DNA from: Aporrectodea caliginosa | Lineage: Eukaryota > Annelida > Clitellata > Crassiclitellata > Lumbricidae | Length of the DNA stretch: 64,000 bases | Direction of reading: 5' to 3' | Assembly: GCA_020284085.1 (NCBI GenBank) | Contig: JACEVL010006447.1 | Span: 200,001-264,000 of the forward strand | Part shown: positions 63,931-64,000 of the stretch, in pieces | Layout: each line of letters opens with the position of its first letter | Position numbering within the stretch: the stretch's first letter is position 1 | The notes under the pieces: generated by a model | The model's input: the letters and a program-made list of their open reading frames with translations, nothing else | Databases searched by the model: none | Told to the model about the DNA's origin: nothing | Translations under genes and position numbers: made by a program

Positions 63931-64000
63931 GCTGCATCAACAGCACCGGCGGTATGAGGTAGATGTGATTCAGCCAGGACGCCTTCAAAAGTCGCATCCC

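Overview
The window is eukaryotic, almost certainly from an animal. It has no operons, ribosome-binding sites or dense long reading frames. Most of it is non-coding, with many microsatellites and minisatellites, decayed LINEs, tRNA-derived SINEs, a mariner relic and hAT-like non-autonomous elements. One spliced gene can be read from the sequence. The repeat spectrum (TATG, CAGA, GGAT, GAT and AAT arrays, SINE tails containing 'TATAGCGCC', CR1/L2-type LINE ends with ATTG tails) would fit a marine invertebrate such as a mollusc or another spiralian, but that placement is inference and I cannot name the species.

The only gene I can defend is an immunoglobulin-superfamily (IgSF) gene on the minus strand. 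Four internal exons lie at 47386-47129, 41256-41161, 36810-36448 and 27048-26869. Every junction has an AG acceptor and a GT donor, every intron is phase 1, and every exon length (258, 96, 363, 180) is divisible by 3. Joined, they read as a V-like Ig domain split by an intron just before its D-x-G-x-Y-x-C motif, a complete single-exon Ig domain, and the first part of a third Ig domain. The signal-peptide exon (expected above 47386) and the rest of domain 3 with the C-terminus (expected below 26869) were not found.

Layout: 1-5.3 kb holds a LINE 3' end, a deleted mariner element, SINE tails, a hAT-like MITE with a perfect 8-bp target duplication, and a LINE reverse-transcriptase relic. 5.3-21 kb is mostly anonymous, with a fold-back element, a small inverted-repeat element carrying telomere-type repeats, a perfect 19-bp hairpin, a CT array, a GC-rich palindromic patch and a second hAT-like element. 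21-26.8 kb is SINE- and microsatellite-rich. 26.8-47.4 kb is the IgSF gene; its introns hold a 46-unit 37-bp minisatellite with higher-order structure, a perfect 24-bp hairpin, a triple nuclear-receptor-type motif and a 2.3-kb block of repeated retroelement ends with AAT/GAT tails. 47.4-64 kb holds several tandem arrays, a CpG-rich segment, a long CATA array, a frameshifted SAP-domain relic and a possible first exon near 61.1 kb.

I see no bacterial, viral or CRISPR-like system and no convincing novel multi-gene system. The most useful results are the intron-split Ig gene, whose 96-bp exon is too short to appear as a long ORF, and the internal structure of the repeats.
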